64,000 nucleotides of DNA from a bacterium (GCA_016124935.1 WGMS01000003.1:1-64000); one strand, 5' to 3'. Shown: positions 17,141-25,416, counted from the stretch's first letter. Notes: generated from the letters alone by a model not told the origin. A program made the numbers and translations.

Positions 17141-17821
17141 CTACATAGCAGATAGCTTTTCTGCACCCACCCTATCAATACTCTTAAAAGAATAACCATC
17201 CAGTCCGGCCTTGAGCAAATAAGAACAGACTTCAGGCACCGTTACTTCAAACTCTCTGGCAAACAGGGCAATCTTGGTGAAGAGCCGAGACTGAATCCGG
17301 ACGCCCCACTGAATACCACGATCGTCACCTTTGGTTTCTTTATAGGCGGATCTCAACATCCTCTTTATCTCGGTTCGAGATTTTGTATAGGCCTCGGAGT
17401 TCAGCTCTTCGTACATCGTTTCGATCAAATCACCGGCTAGCTGGCTCTGGCTGACCTCTTGGGATAGGGCTACTTCTTTGAGCAGGTCATGAAATTCGAT
17501 ACCGGTCACAAGCCCGATCTGCTTTCTGACAGAACCACCAACCGGAGCCAGAGGCTTCTCATTCATCTCAGAAGCCTCTGCCTGGTTGAGCTTTTCAAAC
17601 CAGAAGCCCAGCTGCTCTAGCGATGCAGAACTGAGTTCCGCTTCGAGCACCTCCTTGAAATTGTCAAAAGCGTCATCAGTAAAGGCTCCTATGCCACGAA
17701 TGCCAAACTTGCCGACTTCGAGACAATATACGATATGCGTCCTCGAACGCTCGTCGTAAGAGCGCTGAGCTAGATCCAGGGCTCGATTCATCAAAGATTC
17801 GCACAATTCAGCCTTTTTCAT
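17141..17821 (-). CDS. Uncharacterised cytoplasmic protein
   Basis: A protein of about 226 residues, highly charged and helical, with no signal peptide, membrane segment or recognised motif. The start at MKKAELCESL is preferred, as GGTGAG lies just upstream; an in-frame ATG at 17842 adds seven residues. The C-terminal half (FAREFEVTVPEVCSYLLKAGLDGY) has the spacing of a small helical DNA-binding or dimerisation segment, but I cannot assign it. AT-rich sequence upstream (17840-17980) suits a promoter. Confidence 0.65.
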   Translation of the reverse strand: MKKAELCESLMNRALDLAQRSYDERSRTHIVYCLEVGKFGIRGIGAFTDDAFDNFKEVLEAELSSASLEQLGFWFEKLNQAEASEMNEKPLAPVGGSVRKQIGLVTGIEFHDLLKEVALSQEVSQSQLAGDLIETMYEELNSEAYTKSRTEIKRMLRSAYKETKGDDRGIQWGVRIQSRLFTKIALFAREFEVTVPEVCSYLLKAGLDGYSFKSIDRVGAEKLSAM

Positions 17822-18004
17822 GGCACTCACCAATCCGCACAAAATACAATTATACGATAACTATAGCACATTTATAACACCCTACATAACAGAAGTTCAA
17901 TCACTTATTAAGCCGATTTAATATTCCGAAAAATCAAAGTCAGTTTCAAGCACATTAAACTCTAGCGAACAATACACCAATCGGTCACCAGGAGCTAATC
18001 CCAC

Positions 18005-19012
18005 TTGGAACTAGTATTCAAAAAAACGGTTTCTCCAGATGTCCTTGAAGAACTGAAGCTCAATGGTCTGGACCCGCTCCTCGAACCGGACATAATTGCC
18101 GAAAAACTCAAATCTCATGTAGAAGAGGTCGCCGGAGAAAGACTGCTCGGCTCGCTCCATCAATTTATATTGGGCGCCGATTCCTTTCTGGCAGTCCGCA
18201 ATGCTTTCGACCCCGGCGCTCTAGGAGATAGCCCTGAGACCTTCTTTACCAGCGGCACAACCGACTGGTATCCCGGCGCATACACAACCCTTGCAGTGTT
18301 AGCCGCATCCGGTCTACACCCAGTTTCATTTCACAGCGAAAATCGTGGTGAACTGATCGTCAATCTCACCGTGATTCCCGGAGTCGGAAGAAAATCGGAC
18401 AAATCTAGAAAAGAGCTTCGGGGCCATACGGATGCTTGCAGTTTTCCCTTTGCCCATGAATTCGATCCGGAAGAGGGAGTTTCGCCTTCACCGGATTTCG
18501 TGGTCCTGATCGGCCAGAAGAACCAGGATAAAGTTCCAACCTGCGTCGCCCCCCTTTCTAAAATATTGAAAGAGATGCCGGAATGGGTCATTGAAGAACT
18601 CAAAAAAGAGCAATTCATGATAGGTACCCAGGGATTGTTCGACATAGATTATGTACGGGACGATGCCTCAATATTGACCATCCATCCCGACTTCGGATAC
18701 CAGATTCGCTTCAGTCACTCCCATGTTACAGCCGATCCGGCACTGCACAAGGCGACCAGCGCAATTAAGAAACTGGAAGCCGCTACTCAGAAATGCCTGA
18801 AAGATGTGGTCGTAAACCCGGGTGATATTCTCCTCGTAAACAATCGCACAGCGCTCCATGGTCGGCGCACCGTATGCGATGCCAAAACAAAATCCGGCGG
18901 TAATACTCGCTGGCTGCAGAGACTATACGCCAATCTAGAATCTACGAAAGGCCTTGCTGTGGATGACACCAGGCCGTTCTGCCTCGCCCCAGAAAGCGGG
19001 TGGGTGGGTTAA
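18005..19012 (+). CDS. TauD/TfdA-like Fe(II)/2-oxoglutarate dioxygenase
   Basis: A 335-residue oxygenase starting at TTG with AGGAG upstream. The metal triad is visible as HTD (H141, D143) in LRGHTDACSFPF and distal H285 in NNRTALHGRRTV, with Arg in NTRWLQRLY (R302 or R306) expected to bind 2-oxoglutarate. This arrangement is that of the TauD and clavaminate-synthase-like branch, which hydroxylates or desaturates small molecules including amino acids. Substrate unknown. It stands alone, converging with an esterase gene one base beyond its stop. Confidence 0.85.
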   Translation: MELVFKKTVSPDVLEELKLNGLDPLLEPDIIAEKLKSHVEEVAGERLLGSLHQFILGADSFLAVRNAFDPGALGDSPETFFTSGTTDWYPGAYTTLAVLAASGLHPVSFHSENRGELIVNLTVIPGVGRKSDKSRKELRGHTDACSFPFAHEFDPEEGVSPSPDFVVLIGQKNQDKVPTCVAPLSKILKEMPEWVIEELKKEQFMIGTQGLFDIDYVRDDASILTIHPDFGYQIRFSHSHVTADPALHKATSAIKKLEAATQKCLKDVVVNPGDILLVNNRTALHGRRTVCDAKTKSGGNTRWLQRLYANLESTKGLAVDDTRPFCLAPESGWVG

Positions 19013-19013
19013 A

Positions 19014-19943
19014 TCAAAGCATACCGATAGACTGCATCCAGGTCTCGACTAAAGCGGGCCATTTTGTAATTGGGTTCTTAGAAGGGCGCAAACCAAAAGC
19101 ATGACCCCCTTTGGCATAAAGATGCATCTCCACCGGCACTCCGGCACGCTTTAGGGCACGATAATAAACCAGAGAATGCTCCGGCGGATCGACTTTGTCG
19201 TCTTCAGCCTGAAGCAAAAATGTCGGCGGCGTCTTTGAGGTAACCGGCACCGCAGCATTTAAAACAAATCGTTTCCTATCGATCCATAGATGCCCCGGAT
19301 ATAGTGCTACGGCGAAATTCGGCTGACAGCTCTGTTTATCTGCAGCATCAACCGGCGAATAGATTCTTTTATCAAAGTGAGTACTGATTGCTGCCACAAG
19401 ATGTCCCCCGGCAGAGAAGCCCAGCACTCCTATTTTATTGGGATCTATTTTCCACTCTGCCGCTCTTGCTCGAATCAGTCCCATGGCTCGCTGCGTGTCT
19501 TGTAAAGCCACCGGCGACTTTGGATAAGAGCCTTTATTCGGCACTCGATATTTGAGAAGAATTGCGGTAATGCCTTTTGAATTCAACCAATCACAAACCT
19601 CTGTACCTTCGAGGTCCATCGCCAGTATCTGATAGCCACCACCAGGAAAGACAAGAACAGCGGCTCCGGTGTTTTTGCCTTTTGGCGGATACACGATCAT
19701 GGTGGGCTCCGCCACATTGGCTACATAGACCCAGGGCTTACCCGCTACCAACTTGTCGGTTACCGTGGATACGGTCTCTGGTCCTTTAGCTGGTATCGGA
19801 TTCGGAGCCGATTTTGGCCAGAGCTTGATCTGCTTCCTCCCTTCTGAAGGCTGCCAGCTCTCCGCTCGGGCAATGCCACCACAATAAAGAAAGAGCAGCG
19901 AAACACGCAGTAAAACAGGCAGAACGAAACAGGGAAATCTCAT
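19014..19943 (-). CDS. Secreted alpha/beta hydrolase (BD-FAE/acetyl-esterase type)
   Basis: A 309-residue exported esterase. A signal peptide (LPVLLRVSLLFLYCGGIARA) is followed by an alpha/beta-hydrolase domain: oxyanion motif FPGGGYQ, nucleophile Ser in GFSAGGH, Asp in QAEDDKVDP and His in KGGHAFG. The TMIVYPP...GTEVCDWLN...ILLKYRVP pattern matches polysaccharide-ester hydrolases often labelled acetyl-xylan esterase or xylanase-like. It probably acts outside the cytoplasm on acylated carbohydrate. GGGAGG precedes the ATG by six bases. Confidence 0.87.
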   Translation of the reverse strand: MRFPCFVLPVLLRVSLLFLYCGGIARAESWQPSEGRKQIKLWPKSAPNPIPAKGPETVSTVTDKLVAGKPWVYVANVAEPTMIVYPPKGKNTGAAVLVFPGGGYQILAMDLEGTEVCDWLNSKGITAILLKYRVPNKGSYPKSPVALQDTQRAMGLIRARAAEWKIDPNKIGVLGFSAGGHLVAAISTHFDKRIYSPVDAADKQSCQPNFAVALYPGHLWIDRKRFVLNAAVPVTSKTPPTFLLQAEDDKVDPPEHSLVYYRALKRAGVPVEMHLYAKGGHAFGLRPSKNPITKWPALVETWMQSIGML

Positions 19944-20042
19944 CGAATTCCTCCCGGCGGTTACAGGCTATTCTTCGAATATACGCAACACGCAATAAAG
20001 AATCGAGGGATCGTCAGATCTATTAACAGGAACCGAATGATC

Positions 20043-20591
20043 TCATAACGAATAGCGAACCTCCAGAAAAAGATCGCCCAGAGGCTTGCAAGAAACCAAC
20101 TTGAGCGCAGGCTTCACTATTTGCCTGGGCAAAAGAGGTGCGCCTGCACCCAGGGTGACCGGCGCGATACTTAGAATAAGCTCGTCCAACAAACCATGAT
20201 CATAAAACTGTCCGACAAGCTCACCACCGCCGGCAAGCCAGATATTTTTATCACCGGCTACAGCAGCCATTTCTTTGTGGACAGCCACGACATCGCCTTT
20301 CACAAAACGAATATCGGCACCTTCCACGCGTCTAAGATCTCTTGTGGTGAAGATCCAGCAGGGTTGCTCATAGGGCCAGGGCTTTGGTGCGTCCGGATCT
20401 TTGAAAGTATCATTATCGAGAACCCACTCATAGGTGGTGGACCCCATGGCGATGGCACCGACCTCATTTATAAAAGCAGAATAGCTATTTTCTTCAGGAC
20501 CATCTCCGAACTGCATCAACCAATCAAGAGAGTTGTTCTCGTCGGCAATATAGCCGTCGAGACTGGTCGCGGTGAAATATTGGGTCTTCAA
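20043..20591 (-). CDS. RibD C-terminal/dihydrofolate-reductase-like protein
   Basis: A 182-residue protein of the DHFR-like RibD C-terminal group: SLDGYIADENNSLDWL at the N-terminus, MGSTTYEW, KNIWLAGGGELVGQF and the C-terminal PVTLGAGAPLL. These enzymes use NADPH to reduce pteridine- or ribityl-like substrates, though most stand-alone members such as the YyaP/YwjB type lack a proven substrate. The start is TTG with CGGAG upstream. It is divergent from the acetyltransferase gene, sharing a 69-base promoter region. Confidence 0.85.
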   Translation of the reverse strand: MKTQYFTATSLDGYIADENNSLDWLMQFGDGPEENSYSAFINEVGAIAMGSTTYEWVLDNDTFKDPDAPKPWPYEQPCWIFTTRDLRRVEGADIRFVKGDVVAVHKEMAAVAGDKNIWLAGGGELVGQFYDHGLLDELILSIAPVTLGAGAPLLPRQIVKPALKLVSCKPLGDLFLEVRYSL

Positions 20592-20660
20592 GGTGCGAAT
20601 CTCCGTCGAAATTTAACTCAGTCAAGTATATTACTAAGGTTAATACTCAAGGTGTCACCG

Positions 20661-21245
20661 ATGTCTGAAAAACAAAAGATGCTGGCAGGCGAATTTTATA
20701 TCGCCGATGATCCGGAACTGGCCGAAGACAACAAAAAAGCTTCTCTGTGGATGGACCGCTATAATCGCAGTCATATTCTGTCCCAGCCAGAGCGGGAAGA
20801 GTTGTTGAAAGAACTATTCGGCTCGGTTGGCAAAGGTGTCAATATACGACCGCCTTTCTTCTGTGACTATGGCTATAACATAAGCATCGGTGATGGTGTC
20901 TTTCTCAATTTCAACTGTGTGATTCTGGATGTGGTGAAAGTCGAAATCGGCGCCATGACTCAGATAGGACCAGGAGTGCAGATTCTTACCGCCGACCATC
21001 CCCGCGACGCGGAACAGCGGGCAAAGATGCTGGAATTTGGCAGGCCGGTAAGCATTGGAGCAAATGTATGGATCGGCGCCGGCGCGATTATTTTGCCCGG
21101 AGTAAAAATCGGAGACAACGCCCTAATTGGCGCAGGCAGTATCGTAACCAGGGACGTACCCGAGGGCGCTACGGTTGTTGGCAATCCGGCCAGAATTATC
21201 CAAGGCAAGAAAACAGAACGAAGCGATCCGCAAGAGGTTCTCTAA
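20661..21245 (+). CDS. Maltose/galactoside O-acetyltransferase-like hexapeptide enzyme
   Basis: A 194-residue left-handed beta-helix acetyltransferase of the Maa/LacA/NodL group. It begins with MLAGEFYIADDPEL, as in Maa, and contains FFCDYGYNISIGDGVFLNFNC, the catalytic His in ILTADHP and hexapeptide repeats ending VGNPARII. It transfers acetyl from acetyl-CoA to a sugar hydroxyl. The start at 20661 has AAGGTG upstream; the frame stays open for 465 bases before it, but that part overlaps the opposite-strand RibD-like gene and has no family similarity. Confidence 0.93.
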   Translation: MSEKQKMLAGEFYIADDPELAEDNKKASLWMDRYNRSHILSQPEREELLKELFGSVGKGVNIRPPFFCDYGYNISIGDGVFLNFNCVILDVVKVEIGAMTQIGPGVQILTADHPRDAEQRAKMLEFGRPVSIGANVWIGAGAIILPGVKIGDNALIGAGSIVTRDVPEGATVVGNPARIIQGKKTERSDPQEVL

Positions 21246-21284
21246 AGAAGTCCCCCTTGCGGATAGCCATCGCCAGCGGATCAA

Positions 21285-21716
21285 CTAGATCTCTTCGTCT
21301 TCCAGAATGTCATCCACGCCAAGAAACTTCTTGACGAGACTGAGCTTCAGCTTCGACTTCTGATCGGCAGACAGAACCTCGGAAAACGCAATCAGATTCT
21401 CGGACATCAGATCGACACACTGCGACTTGTGGACTTTGATCTCTTCGGCTAAACCCTTGATTTTAGCCTTGTCCACCTGGGGCTGAAGCAACTCTTTGAA
21501 GGCTGCCTTCTTGAGTTCCATCATGTCGAGTTTGGCATGCGCAATCTTACTGAGCGCCTTGCCCTTAAGAGCAGCTATTGAAAGAAGCTGATCTTCTGAA
21601 AGATTGAGGTCGCTCAGAAATGCTCCGGGTCCGCATTTGCCTGCGGCAAACGGATTATGATGACCCATATCAGGACCGGCGCACTGTGCCTTTCCAAAAC
21701 CACCTTTTAAAAACAT
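21285..21716 (-). CDS. Spy/CpxP-like helical protein without signal peptide
   Basis: A 143-residue helical protein with two LTxxQ-like motifs (LSEDQLLSI, LSADQKSKL), the hallmark of the Spy/CpxP family of periplasmic chaperones and metal sensors. The N-terminus (MFLKGGFGKAQCAGPDMG then HH) is Cys/His/Gly-rich rather than a signal peptide, which may indicate metal binding. GGGAGG precedes the ATG. It is divergent from a TetR gene with a shared 185-base region holding operator-like repeats, so control by that regulator is likely. Confidence 0.7.
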   Translation of the reverse strand: MFLKGGFGKAQCAGPDMGHHNPFAAGKCGPGAFLSDLNLSEDQLLSIAALKGKALSKIAHAKLDMMELKKAAFKELLQPQVDKAKIKGLAEEIKVHKSQCVDLMSENLIAFSEVLSADQKSKLKLSLVKKFLGVDDILEDEEI

Positions 21717-21783
21717 AAGAACCTCCCTGCGAAAAGCCCCTGGCTCTTCGCATGTATAATTTGCGGGTACTACAGATTACAAT

Positions 21784-21815
21784 CGACTGTCAGTACAAAT
21801 TTATACCATCAGTCG
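21784..21815. promoter_or_regulatory. Candidate TetR operator between spy-like and tetR genes
   Basis: Inverted repeat CGACTG / CAGTCG spaced by 20 bases, the left arm continuing as CGACTGTCAGTACA. The TCAGTACA part recurs in the cupin promoter (22610-22617). It lies between two divergent genes, the usual place for TetR autoregulation. Binding is inferred. Confidence 0.45.
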
Positions 21816-21901
21816 GTTTTGTGTCAACCGAATATGGACTTTTGTGGTTAAACTGATAAAAGATAGGCCCAGACGATAATCGGAGCCTGAGAGGAGTTCA
21901 A

Positions 21902-22528
21902 TTGGGACGAAGAGAAGCCAAAAGAGAGGCAACCAGGCAGGAGATTTTAACTGCCGCAGCCGACTTATTTAAGACAAAAGGCTATGAGTCGACTTCGGTG
22001 GACGATATTGCCCTGGCTGCCGATGTCGCCAAAGGGACTTTCTATTATCACTTCAAAGCAAAAGAAGATCTGGTTCACGCCTTACAAGAAGCTGAGCTCA
22101 ATATTGCTGCAGAAAAAGTAAACGCCCGCATGGAGAAAGGAGATTCTCCTCTCACCATACTGCTGGATTTTCTTACCACTGTCGCCCACTGGGCAGAAGC
22201 AAATCCGGATTTAGAGCGGGTCATGTTCCGCAAGAAGATAGAGATGATGGCCCAACACGGAGCAGACGCCCATGGATGCCAGCCGGGCGAGCACCAGGGA
22301 CCGCCGGCTAAACAACACTTTTTCAAACTAATAGTAGATATACTCTCAGCCGCCCAGGAAAAAGGCGAGATTCGCAAAGACCTGGCAGCCGCCGATCTGG
22401 CCCGGGTGGTAATCCCTGTGATAATGTCCACGAGGATGCACTGGCTGATGGACCAGCAGGAATCTCTATCATCCAGGGTAGAAAAATCCCTGAAGATAGT
22501 ACTGGAAGGCTTCAAAGAGCGCCCCTGA
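21902..22528 (+). CDS. TetR family transcriptional regulator
   Basis: A 208-residue TetR repressor starting at TTG five bases after GAGGAG. The N-terminal helix-turn-helix is clear: ILTAAADLFKTKGYESTSVDDIALAADVAKGTFYYHFKAKEDL (about 15-57). The C-terminal ligand domain is variable and includes a Cys/His-bearing loop (HGADAHGCQPGEHQG) that could sense metal or redox state. It is divergent from the Spy-like gene and lies upstream of the cupin gene, both of which carry operator-like repeats. Confidence 0.93.
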   Translation: MGRREAKREATRQEILTAAADLFKTKGYESTSVDDIALAADVAKGTFYYHFKAKEDLVHALQEAELNIAAEKVNARMEKGDSPLTILLDFLTTVAHWAEANPDLERVMFRKKIEMMAQHGADAHGCQPGEHQGPPAKQHFFKLIVDILSAAQEKGEIRKDLAAADLARVVIPVIMSTRMHWLMDQQESLSSRVEKSLKIVLEGFKERP

Positions 22529-22555
22529 AGCTCATTTTCACAAATAGAACCTTTG

Positions 22556-22571
22556 TGTACCAGGCGGTACA
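22556..22571. promoter_or_regulatory. Inverted repeat upstream of cupin gene
   Basis: Perfect 6-base arms, TGTACC / GGTACA, separated by AGGC. It lies about 80 bases before the cupin start and may be a regulator site. Confidence 0.4.
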
Positions 22572-22601
22572 TATTTAATGTTCGCCGCCAGGATTTTATT
22601 C

Positions 22602-22617
22602 TATACTGGTCAGTACA
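22602..22617 (+). promoter_or_regulatory. Candidate cupin promoter overlapped by TetR-type operator
   Basis: A -10-like TATACT at 22602-22607 overlaps the palindrome TACTGGTCAGTA (22604-22615). Sharing TCAGTACA with the tetR/spy region suggests the same repressor controls both. The overlap with the -10 element would suit repression. Confidence 0.45.
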
Positions 22618-22648
22618 TTATTCCCACAACCTTAAAAGAGGACATACC

Positions 22649-23119
22649 ATGACCGTTTCCCAGCAAGCAAAACTGACCACAAAAGAAGGAACCAATTTCA
22701 AAGCAGTCTATACAGGCAAACTAGAAAACCTCGACCAGTATGAACTCGAAGTCCCCGCGCTCAACAGAACTGTAAACGGCAAGCTCTTCACCCGCGACTT
22801 TCTCGGCTTTTCGGGGATGCAGATCTCCATGAACAAGCTGCCGGCAGGACGCGCAGTGCCCTTTTATCACACTCATAAAGAGAACGAAGAAGCCTATATC
22901 TTCACCGGTGGCAAAGGTCAGATGCAGATTGACGGCGATGTTTTCGATGTCGAAGAAGGAACCATCGTTCGAATCGGCACCGCCGGCGAAAGAACGTTGC
23001 GCAACAACTCCGACTCGGACCTGTATTACATCTGTATCCAGGCTAAAGAAGGCTCGCTCAACCAAGAGACCTTCGAAGACGGCGTCAGACCGGACAAAGC
23101 TGTGGTCTGGCCGGAGTGA
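22649..23119 (+). CDS. Cupin domain protein
   Basis: A 156-residue single-cupin protein. Cupin motif 1 is visible as PFYHTHKENEEAYIFTGGKG, with the two His and Glu that bind metal, and motif 2 near NNSDSDLYYICIQ is degenerate in its final His. The fold suits a small-molecule isomerase, dioxygenase or binding protein; the exact role is unknown. AGAGG precedes the ATG by seven bases; an open frame upstream from 22553 has no start signal. It lies between two TetR genes and probably under the operator described at 22604. Confidence 0.85.
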   Translation: MTVSQQAKLTTKEGTNFKAVYTGKLENLDQYELEVPALNRTVNGKLFTRDFLGFSGMQISMNKLPAGRAVPFYHTHKENEEAYIFTGGKGQMQIDGDVFDVEEGTIVRIGTAGERTLRNNSDSDLYYICIQAKEGSLNQETFEDGVRPDKAVVWPE

Positions 23120-23216
23120 AACATCGTAAAGCATTGAATAGATTAACAGATGATATAGTTTGAGGATGGAAGGCAAAGGAGGCGATCGCCTTCACAACCT
23201 GGATATTCAACGAACT

Positions 23217-23801
23217 ATGCCCCGGGGAAGACCAAGAGAATTCGATACCGAAACAGCGCTGAACAACGCTATGTTGGTCTTCTGGCGTAGAGGCTACCGG
23301 GCGACCTCCCTCGACGATCTGACCGAGGCGATGCAGGTCAATAAGCCCAGCCTCTATGCCGCTTTCGGCGACAAAGAATCGCTCTTCCTCCAGGTGATAG
23401 ATTTTTACGCCAATAATCTGCTCGCCCCCAGATCGAGCAGGCTGATGCAGGCCGATGACATGCGCAGCGGACTGGAGAGATATTTCGCCGATCTCTCCGA
23501 AGTGGTGGTCGGCAAATCTTACCCGCCCGGATGCCTTATCGCCTGTGTGCTCACCGAAGAATGCGCCGAATCGGAAGCGCTGAAAGAGAAGCTGGCTTCT
23601 ATGATAAAAGGCGCCGACGAAAGACTGGCTAAATTCTTCAATACTCATAAAGAAGAGCTGAAATCGGATCTTTCGCCGAAGCAAGCCGCCAAACTTTTGC
23701 TGAGCACCATATATGGTCTCTCTATAAGAGCGCGCGCCGGCACGCCAAAACGAGAGCTGGTCGAGATCTGCGAAGCTTTCATCAAAAGCATCGCAAAATA
23801 A
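23217..23801 (+). CDS. TetR family transcriptional regulator
   Basis: A 194-residue TetR regulator. It begins MPRGRPREFDTETALNNAMLVFWRRGYRATSLDDLTEAM, a characteristic TetR opening, with the recognition helix in NKPSLYAAFGDKESLF. The start at 23217 is chosen by family convention although no good ribosome site precedes it; upstream in-frame TTG (23160) and ATG (23166) would add up to 19 residues. It follows the cupin gene by 97 bases. Ligand and targets unknown. Confidence 0.92.
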   Translation: MPRGRPREFDTETALNNAMLVFWRRGYRATSLDDLTEAMQVNKPSLYAAFGDKESLFLQVIDFYANNLLAPRSSRLMQADDMRSGLERYFADLSEVVVGKSYPPGCLIACVLTEECAESEALKEKLASMIKGADERLAKFFNTHKEELKSDLSPKQAAKLLLSTIYGLSIRARAGTPKRELVEICEAFIKSIAK

Positions 23802-23811
23802 GAGGGGTGAG

Positions 23812-24066
23812 ATGTTGAAAACGAAAGATAAATTCAAAACGGTGGCGGCAATTTTCATCACCACGATCTTCCTTGGCGCCCCGGCCTTTGCACAGTCCGC
23901 CGCTTCAAAAGATGGTGCCAGGTTGGAACGTCCCCGCGATATGAATATGTTCAAAGTAGAGCCGACCATTGTGGATGAAAGACACTATTCTCATTCCTGG
24001 AACATCCGACCGAATATTTTCAGATACGATGCTTATTCTCGCAATCTTTTGAGAGCAGATAGATAA
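23812..24066 (+). CDS. Small secreted protein of unknown function
   Basis: An 84-residue protein with a clear signal peptide (TVAAIFITTIFLGAPAFAQS), leaving a mature polypeptide of about 56 residues rich in Arg, Asp and aromatic residues. It starts ten bases after the TetR stop, behind GAGGGGTGAG, and is probably cotranscribed with it. A strong intrinsic terminator follows. No family recognised. Confidence 0.6.
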   Translation: MLKTKDKFKTVAAIFITTIFLGAPAFAQSAASKDGARLERPRDMNMFKVEPTIVDERHYSHSWNIRPNIFRYDAYSRNLLRADR

Positions 24067-24090
24067 ATCCAAATAGCAAAATCTGGTGCA

Positions 24091-24136
24091 CAAAAGCGAT
24101 TGATCAGCTTCCATCAAATCGATTGCTTTTGTTCTT
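24091..24136 (+). terminator. Intrinsic terminator after the TetR-secreted protein unit
   Basis: A 14-base-pair stem, CAAAAGCGATTGAT pairing with ATCGATTGCTTTTG through two G-U pairs, followed by TTCTTAGG. The lower stem itself supplies the T-run. Confidence 0.65.
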
Positions 24137-24229
24137 AGGTTTTCCAAACAGCTAAAACCAGACCTGCTTCTTTACAAAACCGACCTATCAGCGTAAGATA
24201 TACTCATAACTCACACACATTTTTGTCTG

Positions 24230-24754
24230 ATGCCAGCAAAACCAAAACCCGACAAGAAAAGAGAGAATTTCTTCGTCTCACCAGAGATCGAAGCCAGTGT
24301 TGATTACCTCCTGACCGTCATGAATGCAGAGTCAAAGACAGACGTTTATGTATCTTCAGTACAAATGGCAGCCTTTCTCGCCGCTGAATGCCAGCGCGGC
24401 AGCACCTTTTATGTCAGCGAGCCGACAACAAACGAATATCGACGAATGCCATTGCCCTGGATTGAAAAATCGCAACCAGAATGGAATTTCCTTGTTTCCA
24501 GACCGCACAAGTGGAGAAAGCAACTTTACATAAAAGGCACTAAAATCCCCGCTAGCACCGTATGGAGTGGCACAAGAACCAACAAATTGACACCCGAGGA
24601 AGCGGCAGAAAACTGGAATATTCCACTTAAAGCAGTTCTTGAAGCGATAAAATATTGTGAGCAGAATCGAGACCTTCTTAAGATGGAAGCGCTTGAAGAA
24701 CGCCATCTCCTGGAAGCAAAAGGTATTATTTGTGAGCCTGCAGATTCTCGTTGA
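24230..24754 (+). CDS. DUF433-type antitoxin-like protein
   Basis: A 174-residue protein whose C-terminal half (YIKGTKIPASTVWSGTRTNKLTPEEAAENW...AVLEAIKYCEQN) matches the DUF433 (VapB-type antitoxin) pattern: GT(R/K)I, then a helix-turn-helix with Ala-Ala-Glu and Ala-x-x-Tyr. DUF433 genes are usually followed by a DUF5615 PIN-like toxin gene; here the next overlapping frame is a broken copy of that toxin. The N-terminal ~90 residues are an extension beyond the minimal domain. No ribosome site is obvious. Confidence 0.75.
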   Translation: MPAKPKPDKKRENFFVSPEIEASVDYLLTVMNAESKTDVYVSSVQMAAFLAAECQRGSTFYVSEPTTNEYRRMPLPWIEKSQPEWNFLVSRPHKWRKQLYIKGTKIPASTVWSGTRTNKLTPEEAAENWNIPLKAVLEAIKYCEQNRDLLKMEALEERHLLEAKGIICEPADSR

Positions 24755-24875
24755 TGAAGACTCACAAGCAAAGATCTTGGTCAAGAAACTTCGTGACACC
24801 GGATACGATGTTCTAAATTCAGGTATCGATCTAAGAAAGCAAGTAATCGCACTCAATCTATACCGCTTCGGTTAA
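24732..24875 (+). pseudogene. Remnant of a DUF5615 PIN-like toxin
   Basis: An open frame beginning at GTG inside the 3' end of the DUF433 gene encodes SLQILVDEDSQAKILVKKLR followed by DTGYDVLNSG. This is the N-terminus of DUF5615 toxins (strand, Asp-Glu-Asp/Asn, helix, Gly-(Y/H)-Asp-Val). It then departs from the family and stops after 47 codons, where the family needs about 110. The toxin therefore appears broken while its antitoxin frame stays intact. Confidence 0.6.
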
Positions 24876-24909
24876 ATTTATCGAAAAATGCCTGACCATG
24901 GTTGACACC

Positions 24910-24930
24910 TTGTTGTGATTAGCACAACAA
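24910..24930. promoter_or_regulatory. Inverted repeat, possible operator
   Basis: Perfect arms TTGTTGTG / CACAACAA around ATTAG, three bases after a -35-like TTGACA (24902-24907) and 24 bases before the thioesterase ATG. It could be an operator; no T-tract supports a terminator. Confidence 0.35.
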
Positions 24931-24954
24931 TCTATAGCTGCCTGCTTAGAAATC

Positions 24955-25416
24955 ATGGAAATCAAAAAAATGGAAACCGACCGCCGGAAAGAAGTATCTA
25001 ACTATAACTGTTGGACAGAAGTAACGCTGCGCTACAACGACACTGACGCAGTCGGACACATCAACAACGGCGCTTTCTTCTCCTTCCTCGAGCAAGGACG
25101 TGCCACCGCGATGTTTAATGGCACCGCCCCCATTAGCGAGCCGGGAACTATGTTCGTCATTGCCAGCGTCAAGCTCGACTTTCTTGCCGAGATGAACTTC
25201 CCTGGACTGGTAAGAATCGGCACCGTGATTAAATCCTTTGGCAGAACTTCGGTGACGTTGAATCAGGCGATATTTCTAGATGGCACTTGCCGCGGAGTTT
25301 CCGAAGAGGTAATGGTGCTTATCGACCTTGTTAGTCGAAAGCCGATAGTGATAACTGATGAGACCCGCAAGAAGATTGAATCGCGCGTCATGCCTGCGTT
25401 TTCTGATTCAATATAA
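24955..25416 (+). CDS. Acyl-CoA thioesterase (4HBT, FadM/YbgC-like)
   Basis: A 153-residue hotdog-fold protein. The 4HBT active-site signature is RYNDTDAVGHINNGAFFSFLEQGR with the catalytic Asp, followed by KLDFLAEMNFPGLVRIGT, as in YbgC/FadM enzymes. It would hydrolyse acyl-CoA esters. It sits inside the toxin-antitoxin island, which suggests insertion of those modules around a housekeeping gene. The first ATG (24955) is used; an ATG at 24970 would shorten it by five residues. Confidence 0.85.
   Translation: MEIKKMETDRRKEVSNYNCWTEVTLRYNDTDAVGHINNGAFFSFLEQGRATAMFNGTAPISEPGTMFVIASVKLDFLAEMNFPGLVRIGTVIKSFGRTSVTLNQAIFLDGTCRGVSEEVMVLIDLVSRKPIVITDETRKKIESRVMPAFSDSI

Noticed and set aside
20196..20660. 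N-terminal extension of the maltose-acetyltransferase-like gene
   Set aside because: It lies antisense to the RibD-like gene; family similarity and the AAGGTG site both begin at 20661.
23085..23969. 294-codon minus-strand frame across the second TetR gene
   Set aside because: The plus strand encodes a clear TetR regulator here; the antisense product resembles no family.
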